Of a stretch of 13,538 nt of DNA, positions 1-8,503 are shown piece after piece; the first letter of the stretch is position 1, and each line of letters begins with the position of its first letter. Below the pieces are notes generated by a model. That model made no database searches. It was not told the DNA's origin and saw only the letters and a list, made by a program, of their open reading frames with translations. The stretch spans positions 1 through 13,538 of the forward strand of contig CAJOQN010000013.1 of NCBI GenBank assembly GCA_905236535.1. Direction: 5' to 3'. The stretch comes from an uncultured Bacilli bacterium (lineage in GTDB: Bacteria; Bacillota_I; Bacilli_A; RFN20; CAG-826). A program made the position numbers and the translations under genes.

Positions 1-1
1 A

Positions 2-3000
2 AGCTCATCTTTCAACCCTGTTTTGAATATTTATGATAATGCTTCTTTAAGTCATGAACTAAGTTTATCTTCTGCCACCTTTGATATTTCAGGTGGCTTT
101 ATTTATTTTAGATTCAACACCATTCCTATTGATAAAGGCGATGCCATCACTTCTATTAAATTCGTGGTTAAAACACTCAATCCAACAGGGGACCCTTATG
201 TCATTCAAGCTAAAACACCAAGTGGAACTATTCCTTTTGAATATTCATCAAACGAACAAGGAATGGCTACTTTTGAATTAGATGTCACATCTGTTTTATA
301 TAACAACGATTGCCCAAATGTTGTGGGCATCAGATGTCCAACATTAAGTACTTTTTTCATCTATGGACGAGGGACAAATGCTTTTACTAACAATCTAGCG
401 CCTCGTCTAGTAATTGAATACATCCCAGCTTCAGAAGCTATTGCTAATCAAAAATACATCGATGGTTCTTTAAATGATGAATTATCTTATTCGGTTAATA
501 TCGCTAATTCTCTTTTATATTTAAACAAAGGATTATTTCCAGGTCTTCTCCTATATAATCTTTCGTTTACATATAATTCATATCATATTGATAAAGCATT
601 CTTATTCTTTCCAAAGGGTTGGAGAATCAATATCTTAGAATCTATCGCTTTTGATAACGGAGATATCATTTTCACCGATTCCTCTCTTAATGAAAGAAGA
701 TTTAAGCTCGCGGAAAATTCTACGGATACATATTACGATACTTCTGGAAGTGGAATGGTTATCCGCTCATTTTTAGGCGTATATCGTTTATATCAAAATC
801 TTTATGACTTAGATACATATAAGACCTTTGGATCAAATAATTATGTCTCTTCAATCAATCTTCCATATAACAAGGCGATTACAATTAACTACACATCAAC
901 ATCTGTTACAATTACGGACTATAACAATAATGTGGTGACTATTAGTGATGTTACGGAAAATGGTGCTCACTATTTAACAGTAACGTTTACAGGCACAACT
1001 ATTTATCTTGTCTATAAGATTTCTTTTATCTCAGGCACTTCATATCTGGATAAAATACAAGAATTATTAATTCCAAGTTTCAATGTCGCTCATGAGATTT
1101 CTGTTGTTTATGAAAGCGATTATAGTGTTTCCCTAGTTAAAACCATTTCAAATGATGCGCTTAAGTTAATTTATTATGATGATGGTCAAATTTTTAGGAT
1201 TGGAAAAGGGAAACTTGATTCATCAAATACTTTAAACGAAGTGGAACATTATAATTTTCATTATTTCCCCTTAAGAACTTTAGTTACTAATCATCAAGAT
1301 TTAAATAGTTATTATCAATTTGATAAAAATCTAAACTTTATCCAAAGTTATGACTCAAATACCACATCTCCTCTTTTATATAGAGACGAAGATGAAATGG
1401 ATGATTTTGTTTTTAATCACGATAATTTGATGCCTTTATTGACTTATCAATATAGGGACGAAAACAATTTTACTTCTGATGTAGGCACCATAACTTTTTC
1501 ATCATATTCTTCGGCGATTAAAACACTGACGCTTGTTAATTCTAGTTCAACACCGATTTCTGGTGGCTTTGATTATGTGTTTTATATCACGTGTACTGCC
1601 TCTGTTTCCATCCCACTATATGGAGACAGAAAAAATGTTTTTACTACCAACGGCAACCTTGTGGAAAGAAAAGTCTCAATAACTCTTTCGATCTACAAAA
1701 TGGAGAGCTCTAATAAAGTCATAATAAACACGATAGAAAAAGAATTCTTTGCCTTCAATTCTAGTGAAACAAGAATCATTCCTTTTACTTATCCAAATGA
1801 TGCAGACGGAATTGATATTATTTGTACCACTCAAGGAACAAAAGGAACATATGTTTTTAGCAATGCTATTTTGTTCAAAACTAAAAAGAGTCACCCACAA
1901 GTGATGTATGAAGTTAACTTGTCTAATTTGGTTATTGATTACATTTATTGGAAAGGCATCAAATCGCTTTCCTATTCTAGTGATAGAGTATATTTCAAAG
2001 ATGTCGCTTCTAATAAATTAGCGGCGATATTTAGTGTTCCATATTATTTTGTTAGCAAAAAAAGAAAGCTTATTAAAAGCAATAACATGATCTTTTATTC
2101 AGGGGTGGATGAGAACAATAACAATATCACTCTCCCTGCTGCCTCTTTATTCGCAAAATATCAATATAAAGAAAAAAATGGCGATTATTCTCACACCCTT
2201 TCATATTTAAGTAGTGATAATAACTATGCTTTCTATGTTAAGACTATTGTTAAATATCATTTGAATGGAGTTACTAATACTGAAAATGAAATTGTTTATT
2301 ACAATGAACACGGGAAAGAAATTCAAACCACTGATAAGAATAACATCACCAAGACATACACTATAAATTCATCCGGTGATTTAACAAAGGAAACTATTAC
2401 CGCCCCAAATACCTCATCATATTTTGAAACAAACTATGTCTATAGTAATCATAGATTAACTTCAACTTCCTATTTAGGCTCTTCCAGTGTAGTCACCGAA
2501 TCTAATACATATTTAGGGACCACTGAACAACTAGTGAGTCACACTGATGCAAAAGGGGTGACTTATACCTATGGTTATTCAAGATATGAAGATTTAAACA
2601 ATATTCAAGTTAATGTCACTACCTCATCGAATAAAGCTTATACAAAATCGGTTTATAGTTATGATTATTTAACCAACATGAACAACAACCTAAATAAGTT
2701 CACCTTTGGTTATGATAAATATAATTTGCTATCTACCATCAATGTTTCACAGTTAAGTAGAGGAGAAATTGATGATTATGTTGATAACACTACTTCAAAC
2801 TCCCAAAATGCTGAGGTTATAGAAAGTCAAGATAACGATGTTAGAGGCCCAGTTAATCCTGATCCACCAGCTTTCGCTAATTTATATGAAAGACAAAACT
2901 ATATTGATAATACCTCAAGTGGCACTTTTGAAATCTTTAAAAACCATCAAATCATTCATTATGACTATGATAAATATAAACACCTTTCATTAATCGATTT

Positions 3001-5023
3001 CCAAAATGATAATGGTGCTTCTCTAGCAAAAGCATATTTCTTCTATGCTGATTTACCTATCAATTCGTCAATTAATCTAAACAATATCAATGAAAATAAT
3101 CCTATTAATGATGATTATGTATCGATTAAATCAAGGTTAGTGAAAATCATAGATAATTTCTCTTCTAGAGTTACTACCTATACATATAACGACGAACAGC
3201 AGATTTTAAAAGAACTAACAAAAGAAGGTAATGATAAGACCCTAGAAAAAAACATTTCTTATGATTTCTTTAATAGAGTTAATGAGGAAGAAATCATTTC
3301 AGACGTCGCAAATTATAAGTTTGCAAGTCATAAAGTAACCAAAACATACACATATCATAAATCATCGAACACTTGCTTTAAGACAGAAAATGTCTTTAAG
3401 ATTTCAAATGTAAATCGTCATTTCTATGAAGAAGTGCCACTTATTAACGGATATATAACTGATAGCTTTAAGCGTCCTTTAAGAATCGATGCTGTGTATT
3501 ACACAAATGCATCAACTCCGACAACCCTTCAAACAAATATAACTTATTTTAGTAACGGCAACGTTTCTTCTGATTTAGTTAAACAATTGTCATATTATTT
3601 GACATTCTATTTTGGAAACAATCCACAATCAGTTACAATCGCAAACGACCATTTCACTTATGATGAAAATGGTAACATTCTCACTTACATTGTCAAAGAT
3701 GAGTCCAATACTATTATTTCTTCAACACAATACACCTACGATAGACTAAATAGGTTAACCGAAGAGAAAAATGTTTTAACAAATAGCGCGACTAGATATA
3801 CCTATGACAATTATGGAAATATCCTTGGGATTTATGATGTTACAAATGTTGGAGATAACGAAGTGGTTTCTTGTAGAAACCTATTTGGTTACGATTCAAC
3901 ATATAAAGATGAATTAACTTTCTTCGATGATCCAAATAATGATTTTTATGTGACATATGATAATTATTTAAATCCAATCACTATTGGAAACGATACTTTG
4001 ACTTGGATTAGAGGAAGATTATTAAATTCATATTCCAATTCAAGTTATTCAGTTGTTTTCGCCTATGATCATAATGGAATAAGAACACAAAAAAGTGTTA
4101 CTGTTGGGAATGTGACCACAACTCATAAATATGCCTTAGATAATAATAGGATAATTGGTGAAAAGATTACTGCATCAAACTTAAACCATTATTTATCTTA
4201 TTTTTATGGATTAAATGGAATAATTGGTTTTAATTATGACAATGATTCTTATCTATTTAGGAAAAACATCTTCGGAGATATCACTCACATTTATAAAACG
4301 GACGGGACTTTAGTTGCCACCTATGATTATGATGCCTATGGGAACACAACAGTTCATAATCTTACCAGTGCAAATATAGGTGACATTAACCCATTTAGAT
4401 ATAGAAGCTATTATTTTGATCAAGAAACCGGATTATATTATTGCCAATCGCGGTATTATAAACCTAACTGGTGTAGATGGCTTAATGCTGATTCTTTGGA
4501 TTATTTAAATAACACTGAGATTGGTGGAGTAAATTTATTTGCGTATTGCCATAATAATCCGGTAATGTATAGGGATGAGAGTGGACATTTTGCTGAATGG
4601 GTTCTTGTTGTTCTTTTTGTAATATTCACTGTTGTGTTTCTTGTAACAATGAAATCTGACACACAAATTATTATTCAAGATGAAATACCAGCCGGAGCAA
4701 AAGAATATCCACTTCAAGATGGAAAGGTTATCTATTATTCAATTGGTGACAACAAGAACAGTCCTACTACCGAATTGATTATTTATAATTCTTCATTATT
4801 CACTAAAGGCGAAATTAAAGAATTTTTAAACTATCTTATTCAAATAAAGGGTTATGTCGCTTTAAATGTCCAGAAAGTATTAAACGAGTGGGCTTGGCAT
4901 AAAATAGCATATTATTTTGGGTTTTTTAGAAATAATACCACATCTGCTTCTATATATCTTAATTCTGATGATGTAAAACACGGCTTCTTTTCTTGGATAA
5001 TGAATAATTGGATTATTGTATGA
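2..5023 (+). CDS. RHS/YD-repeat protein, 5'-truncated by window edge
   Basis: A very large RHS-type protein, 1673 codons visible. The frame is open to the left edge and the first possible start in the window (TTG at 23) has no Shine-Dalgarno sequence, so the true start and any signal peptide lie upstream. Numbering from the codon at base 2: residues 1-141 resemble a DNRLRE-type beta domain ending in PRLVIEY; a long Tyr/Asn/Asp-rich region follows, with YD-type repeats (FTYDENGN near 1218, YTYDRLNRL at 1244, YTYDNYGN near 1266, YDYDAYGN at 1441). Residues 1464-1529 are the RHS-associated core, with FRYRSYYFDQETGLYYCQSR and later NPVMYRDESGH. After the core comes a 144-residue variable tail with a membrane helix at 1533-1550. 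RHS proteins form a beta-shell around a C-terminal domain, often a toxin; that role is inferred here, and no catalytic motif was recognised. Codons are AT-rich, unlike the ribosomal genes downstream. The gene ends in TGA, overlapping the next start. Confidence 0.9.
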   Translation, partial: SSSFNPVLNIYDNASLSHELSLSSATFDISGGFIYFRFNTIPIDKGDAITSIKFVVKTLNPTGDPYVIQAKTPSGTIPFEYSSNEQGMATFELDVTSVLYNNDCPNVVGIRCPTLSTFFIYGRGTNAFTNNLAPRLVIEYIPASEAIANQKYIDGSLNDELSYSVNIANSLLYLNKGLFPGLLLYNLSFTYNSYHIDKAFLFFPKGWRINILESIAFDNGDIIFTDSSLNERRFKLAENSTDTYYDTSGSGMVIRSFLGVYRLYQNLYDLDTYKTFGSNNYVSSINLPYNKAITINYTSTSVTITDYNNNVVTISDVTENGAHYLTVTFTGTTIYLVYKISFISGTSYLDKIQELLIPSFNVAHEISVVYESDYSVSLVKTISNDALKLIYYDDGQIFRIGKGKLDSSNTLNEVEHYNFHYFPLRTLVTNHQDLNSYYQFDKNLNFIQSYDSNTTSPLLYRDEDEMDDFVFNHDNLMPLLTYQYRDENNFTSDVGTITFSSYSSAIKTLTLVNSSSTPISGGFDYVFYITCTASVSIPLYGDRKNVFTTNGNLVERKVSITLSIYKMESSNKVIINTIEKEFFAFNSSETRIIPFTYPNDADGIDIICTTQGTKGTYVFSNAILFKTKKSHPQVMYEVNLSNLVIDYIYWKGIKSLSYSSDRVYFKDVASNKLAAIFSVPYYFVSKKRKLIKSNNMIFYSGVDENNNNITLPAASLFAKYQYKEKNGDYSHTLSYLSSDNNYAFYVKTIVKYHLNGVTNTENEIVYYNEHGKEIQTTDKNNITKTYTINSSGDLTKETITAPNTSSYFETNYVYSNHRLTSTSYLGSSSVVTESNTYLGTTEQLVSHTDAKGVTYTYGYSRYEDLNNIQVNVTTSSNKAYTKSVYSYDYLTNMNNNLNKFTFGYDKYNLLSTINVSQLSRGEIDDYVDNTTSNSQNAEVIESQDNDVRGPVNPDPPAFANLYERQNYIDNTSSGTFEIFKNHQIIHYDYDKYKHLSLIDFQNDNGASLAKAYFFYADLPINSSINLNNINENNPINDDYVSIKSRLVKIIDNFSSRVTTYTYNDEQQILKELTKEGNDKTLEKNISYDFFNRVNEEEIISDVANYKFASHKVTKTYTYHKSSNTCFKTENVFKISNVNRHFYEEVPLINGYITDSFKRPLRIDAVYYTNASTPTTLQTNITYFSNGNVSSDLVKQLSYYLTFYFGNNPQSVTIANDHFTYDENGNILTYIVKDESNTIISSTQYTYDRLNRLTEEKNVLTNSATRYTYDNYGNILGIYDVTNVGDNEVVSCRNLFGYDSTYKDELTFFDDPNNDFYVTYDNYLNPITIGNDTLTWIRGRLLNSYSNSSYSVVFAYDHNGIRTQKSVTVGNVTTTHKYALDNNRIIGEKITASNLNHYLSYFYGLNGIIGFNYDNDSYLFRKNIFGDITHIYKTDGTLVATYDYDAYGNTTVHNLTSANIGDINPFRYRSYYFDQETGLYYCQSRYYKPNWCRWLNADSLDYLNNTEIGGVNLFAYCHNNPVMYRDESGHFAEWVLVVLFVIFTVVFLVTMKSDTQIIIQDEIPAGAKEYPLQDGKVIYYSIGDNKNSPTTELIIYNSSLFTKGEIKEFLNYLIQIKGYVALNVQKVLNEWAWHKIAYYFGFFRNNTTSASIYLNSDDVKHGFFSWIMNNWIIV

Positions 5024-6177
5024 CAAATAGGGATAAAAAAGTAAAAAAAATTATTAATAATAAATTTTGTTCTATTTTTTTAAGCTGTATTATAGTTATT
5101 TTTGCTTTAATTGGAACATTTGCTTTTTTTGATACTTTCCTTATGATTGGATGGGGAAAATATGGTCCATATCACAAACCTTGTATTGTTGAACAACCAT
5201 CATATTTAACCTTTTTTAATGAAAAACAATATTGTGTTGCAGGGTATCGTTTGTGTGAAATAACTAATGGATTATTTAAAGAGATTTCGATAAAAGAAAA
5301 TAACAAACAAGCAAGTATCTATTGTTTGCAACCATATGATGATTATCTTTGCGTTAGCTCTCTTTCATCCGTCTTTGTATTAGATTCCTCACTTTCCATT
5401 ATAGATATCATTCATCAAGAGGGTTTTATGAACTTTGTTGTTTATAATGATATTATAATAGATGTAACTGATTACCCATCTTGTAACAATTTCCGCATTC
5501 TTGATTTAAAAACCGGAGAATTGACTATTAATTCAGAAAAACACGTCATTAATTCTTATTGTCAATTTCAAGGTGCCACGTTTTACATAGGTAGTAGAGG
5601 AGAGATTTCTTATTTGGATCCAGATGTTGTTTATGGTTATCGCAATTACAATTTTGCAACGTCTCTTTTTTATCCTTCAAGTGATGGATTATTAAATTTT
5701 GTTATAGATGGTAATAATGTAATCCTTAATGAAAACAAAGCATCTATTTTAATCCCTTTTGATAATCCGCGTTTTTATTCAAATCTTTATAGGGAAGAAG
5801 ATGTTTTACTTTTCGCGATTAAAAATGATGCCCATAATGAAAAATGTATAGCCCATATTGGCGGTTATAATTGCATATGTAGTTTTGCAGAAACTGTTGT
5901 TTTTGGTTACAATTTAACAAATAATTCATTTGCACAATATTATAGTTTAAATGAAGGGGATGTTGCTGTTTTGTTTGATTTGCACAATATTTATTATTAT
6001 CATTCATCTGGGTTTTACAAAAACTTCAATCTTGTTATAAACACAACTAATTTGCAAATTGGACAAAATTTTTACGAAACAGAAAACGATTATTTTAACA
6101 TTAAAAATGCTTATTGCTGGTATTTTCTTCATTGCGATAAAACATATTTCTACATTAAAGATTTTAAAAAATATTAG
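5020..6177 (+). CDS. unrecognised membrane-anchored Cys-rich protein, coupled to RHS gene
   Basis: A 385-residue protein I do not recognise. The ATG at 5020 overlaps the RHS stop as ATGA; an in-frame TTG at 5008 would add four residues. Neither has a Shine-Dalgarno sequence, so translation by termination-reinitiation is likely. The N-terminus is lysine-rich (residues 4-15), followed by a hydrophobic helix at about 16-37, giving a signal anchor with the bulk of the protein predicted outside by the positive-inside rule. The remainder is rich in beta-prone and aromatic residues, with recurrent short strands and turns that could be a propeller-like fold, but no repeat unit could be fixed by eye. 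There are 14 cysteines, many for an extracytoplasmic domain. No lipobox is convincing. Position directly behind an RHS gene would suit an immunity or accessory partner, but this is context only. The base composition is more AT-rich than its neighbours. Confidence 0.75.
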   Translation: MTNRDKKVKKIINNKFCSIFLSCIIVIFALIGTFAFFDTFLMIGWGKYGPYHKPCIVEQPSYLTFFNEKQYCVAGYRLCEITNGLFKEISIKENNKQASIYCLQPYDDYLCVSSLSSVFVLDSSLSIIDIIHQEGFMNFVVYNDIIIDVTDYPSCNNFRILDLKTGELTINSEKHVINSYCQFQGATFYIGSRGEISYLDPDVVYGYRNYNFATSLFYPSSDGLLNFVIDGNNVILNENKASILIPFDNPRFYSNLYREEDVLLFAIKNDAHNEKCIAHIGGYNCICSFAETVVFGYNLTNNSFAQYYSLNEGDVAVLFDLHNIYYYHSSGFYKNFNLVINTTNLQIGQNFYETENDYFNIKNAYCWYFLHCDKTYFYIKDFKKY

Positions 6178-6231
6178 TTTTAAAATGTCGTAATTTTCAA
6201 AAATTTAGGGGTAAAAATCACAATTTAAGGG

Positions 6232-6261
6232 AAAAACGAGGATCACGAGATTCTCTTTTTT
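6232..6261 (+). terminator. weak candidate Rho-independent terminator after the RHS locus
   Basis: GAGGA (6238-6242) can pair with TTCTC (6251-6255), including one G-U pair, across an 8-nt loop. It is followed by six T (6256-6261) that can also pair with the A-run at 6232-6236. The stem is short and only moderately stable, so this is tentative. The position, after the 6177 stop and before the promoter at 6293, is where a terminator would be expected. Confidence 0.35.
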
Positions 6262-6292
6262 AAATATTTTTTTATTTTTTTCAAATTTATTA

Positions 6293-6321
6293 TTGACACA
6301 TATATGCGTATAGAGTATAGT
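6293..6321 (+). promoter_or_regulatory. sigma-A-type promoter of the S10 operon
   Basis: A perfect -35 box TTGACA (6293-6298), a 17-bp spacer and a -10 box TATAGT (6316-6321, five of six matches to TATAAT). The upstream 6256-6292 stretch is almost pure A/T with T-runs, resembling an UP element. The expected transcription start is near 6327-6329, about 130 nt before rpsJ. It is the only strong promoter seen in the window, so it probably drives the entire ribosomal operon. Confidence 0.85.
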
Positions 6322-6326
6322 TTGTA

Positions 6327-6455
6327 AGGTTGCTTTCGCGCAGTGATGCACGAGGTTGCTGATACACCCACAGGCGTTGTCATGAAGGTGTTGTCAGGGA
6401 ATTCGTGTTGAGCGTTATAGAGCAAAGCCTGAAAGTGATATTAGGAGGAAAATTC
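6327..6455 (+). promoter_or_regulatory. structured 5' leader of the S10 operon mRNA
   Basis: This leader of about 130 nt holds two predicted hairpins. Hairpin 1 pairs 6334-6342 with 6347-6355, with one C-A mismatch, and is capped by a GTGA tetraloop (6343-6346, GNRA type). Hairpin 2 pairs CTGA (6359-6362) with TCAG (6394-6397) and ACACC (6364-6368) with GGTGT (6387-6391), leaving an 18-nt apical loop and a small asymmetric internal loop. No terminator-like T-run follows, so any control would more likely act on translation or RNA stability. S10-operon leaders are autoregulated by L4 in gammaproteobacteria; whether this one is regulated is unknown. A similar GAGGTTGCTGA.ACACCC segment is, from memory, common upstream of rpsJ in Bacilli. 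Confidence 0.55.
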
Positions 6456-6767
6456 ATGGCAAAATCAACCAAGATTAGGGTTCGCTTAAAAGCTTATGAT
6501 GCCGCTAACTTAGAAGAAAGTGCGCAACGCATCATTAAGGCTGCGAAGAACACAGGGGCCTCCGTTGTGGGTCCAATTCCGCTCCCTACGGAAAAGCAAG
6601 TTTATACGATTTTAAGAGCCGTTCATAAGTATAAAGACTCTCGTGAACAATTCGAAATCAGAACACACAAACGCATTATCGATATTAACAATCCGACCAA
6701 AGGAACAGTCGAAGCTCTCAGAAACCTCGATCTCCCAAGTGGTGTTGACATCGATATCAAATTCTAA
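6456..6767 (+). CDS. rpsJ: 30S ribosomal protein S10
   Basis: A 103-residue S10, the usual length. S10 sits in the 30S head, and in many bacteria also binds NusB in antitermination complexes. Family hallmarks are visible: IRVRLKAYDA near the N-terminus, the long-loop motif GPIPLPTEK, VHKYKDSREQFE, RTHKR and the C-terminal LDLPSGVDIDIKF. The start is fixed by AGGAGG at 6443-6448, seven bases before ATG 6456; the frame stays open upstream to a GTG at 6405, but that lies in the leader without a ribosome site. First gene of the operon, behind the 6293 promoter. Confidence 0.98.
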   Translation: MAKSTKIRVRLKAYDAANLEESAQRIIKAAKNTGASVVGPIPLPTEKQVYTILRAVHKYKDSREQFEIRTHKRIIDINNPTKGTVEALRNLDLPSGVDIDIKF

Positions 6768-6781
6768 GGAGGTAAGACGAT

Positions 6782-7501
6782 ATGAAGCAAATTTTAGGTC
6801 GTAAAATGGGCATGACTGAAGTCTTCGCTGAAGATGGAACAATGTATCCAGTTACCGTTATCGAAGTCTTACCAAATGTCGTTACCCAAGTCAAAACAGT
6901 TGAGACTGATGGATATAACGCCATCCAAGTCGGTCTTGATGAAAAGAAAGAAAGTCGCGCTAACAAATGCGAAAAGGGTCACGCCAAGAAAGCTGGAACT
7001 CCAGTTTATTACAACTATCGTGAACTCAAAGGCGATGAGATGACCAACTACAAAGTCGGTGATCAAGTTACCGTTGATATGTTCCAAGCCGGTGATGTCG
7101 TTGATGTCGTCGGTACCAGCAAGGGTCACGGTTATAGTGGAACCATTAAGAGATGGAATATGTCCATCGGTCCAAAGGGACATGGTTCAGGCTATCACAG
7201 AGGACAAGGTTCATTCGCCAACCAAGGTCGTTATAACCATGGTGTTATGCCAGGCAAACACATGTCAGGTCATTATGGAAATGAATCCAGCACAATCTTA
7301 AACCTCTTAGTCGTCGCCGTTTATCCTGAAAAGAACGCTATCCTTATTAGAGGTGGTGTCCCAGGTGCCAAGAAGAGTCTCGTCGTCATCAGAAGTGCGA
7401 TTAAAACACAACTCGGTCAAAAAGAAGTTGTTAAACCATTAATCGATCGCACCCCAAAGCAAGAAGCAGTGGAAGAAGCTGCTCCAGAAGCTGCTGAATA
7501 A
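6782..7501 (+). CDS. rplC: 50S ribosomal protein L3, with C-terminal extension
   Basis: L3 binds 23S rRNA and projects a loop toward the peptidyl transferase centre. It starts with MKQILGRKMGMTEVF, the family signature, and contains GTSKGHGYSGTIKRW, the loop HGSGYHRGQGS (134-144), GKHMSGHYGNE (158-168) and VPGAKKSL. The body ends near residue 208; about 30 further residues, ending in an Ala/Glu-rich stretch, make it 239 residues against roughly 209 in Bacillus. By eye, His164 lies where E. coli has the methylated Gln150; Bacillus has Arg there, so this is normal variation. AAGGAGGT at 6766-6773 overlaps the rpsJ stop and sets the start. Confidence 0.97.
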   Translation: MKQILGRKMGMTEVFAEDGTMYPVTVIEVLPNVVTQVKTVETDGYNAIQVGLDEKKESRANKCEKGHAKKAGTPVYYNYRELKGDEMTNYKVGDQVTVDMFQAGDVVDVVGTSKGHGYSGTIKRWNMSIGPKGHGSGYHRGQGSFANQGRYNHGVMPGKHMSGHYGNESSTILNLLVVAVYPEKNAILIRGGVPGAKKSLVVIRSAIKTQLGQKEVVKPLIDRTPKQEAVEEAAPEAAE

Positions 7502-7508
7502 TTAGATG

Positions 7509-7515
7509 AAAGGAG
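7509..7515 (+). promoter_or_regulatory. Shine-Dalgarno site deciding the rplD start
   Basis: AAAGGAG lies eight bases before ATG 7524. An upstream in-frame ATG at 7506 is followed directly by this site, so it cannot use it and is unlikely to be the start. Confidence 0.8.
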
Positions 7516-7523
7516 AAAAGATT

Positions 7524-8162
7524 ATGAGTAAAGCAAATACCTTATCAGTCGATGTCTTAAGCATGACTGGTGAAAAAGTCGCTTCATTAAAACTTAATCC
7601 TTCTATCTGGAATGTCGAAGTCAACAAGCAAGTGATGTTTGATGCCGTTCAAGTCGAACAAGCTAACAAACGTCAAGCGACTGCCAAGACAAAAGTTAGA
7701 CATGAAGTCAGCGGTGGCGGAAAGAAACCATTCCGTCAAAAAGGTACAGGCAGAGCCCGTGCCGGTTCATCCAGATCTCCAGTCTGGGTTGGTGGTGGAA
7801 CAGTGTTTGGTCCAGTTGGAACCCAAAACTTCACCTTAAGCCAAAACAAAAAGGAACATCGCTTAGCCGTTAAGAGTGCTTTAACCCTTAAAGCCCAAGA
7901 AGGTCTTAAAGTCGTTAATGAATTAACACTCGCGGAAGGCAAAACTGCATCCTTCATTAAATTCTTAGATGCGATTCAAGTGTTTGGAAAAGCCCTTGTC
8001 GTCGTCGATGAATATGAAGACAATGTGTGCTTAGCTAGTAGAAATGTTGGTTATGTCAAACTCGTCGACACCACAAATGTCTCCGTCTATGACTTGATGA
8101 ACACCGACTACTTAGTCATCACCGAAAAAGCAGTGAAGAGTATTGAGGAGGCACTTAAATAG
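7524..8162 (+). CDS. rplD: 50S ribosomal protein L4
   Basis: A 212-residue L4, near the usual 205-210. L4 binds 23S rRNA early in assembly and its extended loop lines the nascent peptide tunnel. That loop is clear at residues about 54-96: HEVSGGGKKPFRQKGTGRAR followed by SPVWVGGGTVFGP. The C-terminal domain carries SARN-like ASRNVGYVKLVD and VITEKAVKSIEEAL. In enterobacteria L4 is also the autogenous repressor of its operon; that is not shown here. The start was moved from ATG 7506 to 7524 because the ribosome site lies between them. The last codons carry the Shine-Dalgarno sequence of rplW. Confidence 0.97.
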   Translation: MSKANTLSVDVLSMTGEKVASLKLNPSIWNVEVNKQVMFDAVQVEQANKRQATAKTKVRHEVSGGGKKPFRQKGTGRARAGSSRSPVWVGGGTVFGPVGTQNFTLSQNKKEHRLAVKSALTLKAQEGLKVVNELTLAEGKTASFIKFLDAIQVFGKALVVVDEYEDNVCLASRNVGYVKLVDTTNVSVYDLMNTDYLVITEKAVKSIEEALK

Positions 8163-8164
8163 TT

Positions 8165-8503
8165 ATGGCAAAGAAAAAACAAGCTGAAGCCACAAAGCGC
8201 TTCTCCAAACCAACACAAAAAGACTTCTCCGTTATCATTGAACCAGTCATCACTGAAAAGTCGATGGCCCTCATGCAAAACGAGAATAAAGTCACATTAA
8301 AAGTCTTACCAACCACCAACAAGACCGAAGTCAAACTCGCTTTCGAGAAAATCTTCCAAGTCGAAGTTAAAGATGTTGCTATTAGCAACGTCCACGGTAA
8401 GAGCACAACCAGAGGCACACGTTATCAAGGTCATATCTCTGGTTATAAGAAGGCCGTTGTCACCGTCAAAGAAGGCGAAGCCATCGACCTCTTCAAGGAA
8501 TAA
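8165..8503 (+). CDS. rplW: 50S ribosomal protein L23
   Basis: A 112-residue L23, a tunnel-exit protein that docks trigger factor and SRP. The core runs from IIEPVITEKS to the end, with NKTEVKLAFEKIFQVEV and a basic loop (GKSTTRGTRYQGHISGYKKA). Glu31 in VITEKS matches the conserved trigger-factor-docking glutamate (Glu18 in E. coli). About 18 extra basic residues precede the body compared with Bacillus. The ribosome site GAGGAGG (8145-8151) lies within the end of rplD, 13 bases from the ATG, which is rather long; the genes are two bases apart, so coupling to rplD is likely. Confidence 0.96.
   Translation: MAKKKQAEATKRFSKPTQKDFSVIIEPVITEKSMALMQNENKVTLKVLPTTNKTEVKLAFEKIFQVEVKDVAISNVHGKSTTRGTRYQGHISGYKKAVVTVKEGEAIDLFKE

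Noticed and set aside
5008..5044. Genetic code 4 (TGA as Trp), which would extend the RHS protein by eight residues to a TAA at 5042.
   Set aside because: No reading frame in the window has an internal TGA, and all Trp codons are TGG; code-4 genomes use TGA for most Trp. TGA at 5021 behaves as a stop within an ATGA overlap.
5928..5991. A 14-base direct repeat ATTTGCACAATATT at 5928 and 5978.
   Set aside because: It is within coding sequence, 50 bases apart and so out of phase, A/T-rich, with no flanking mobile-element features; probably chance.
6405..6455. Upstream GTG start for S10 adding 17 residues.
   Set aside because: The segment belongs to the leader and includes the rpsJ ribosome site; S10 from 6456 has the normal length.
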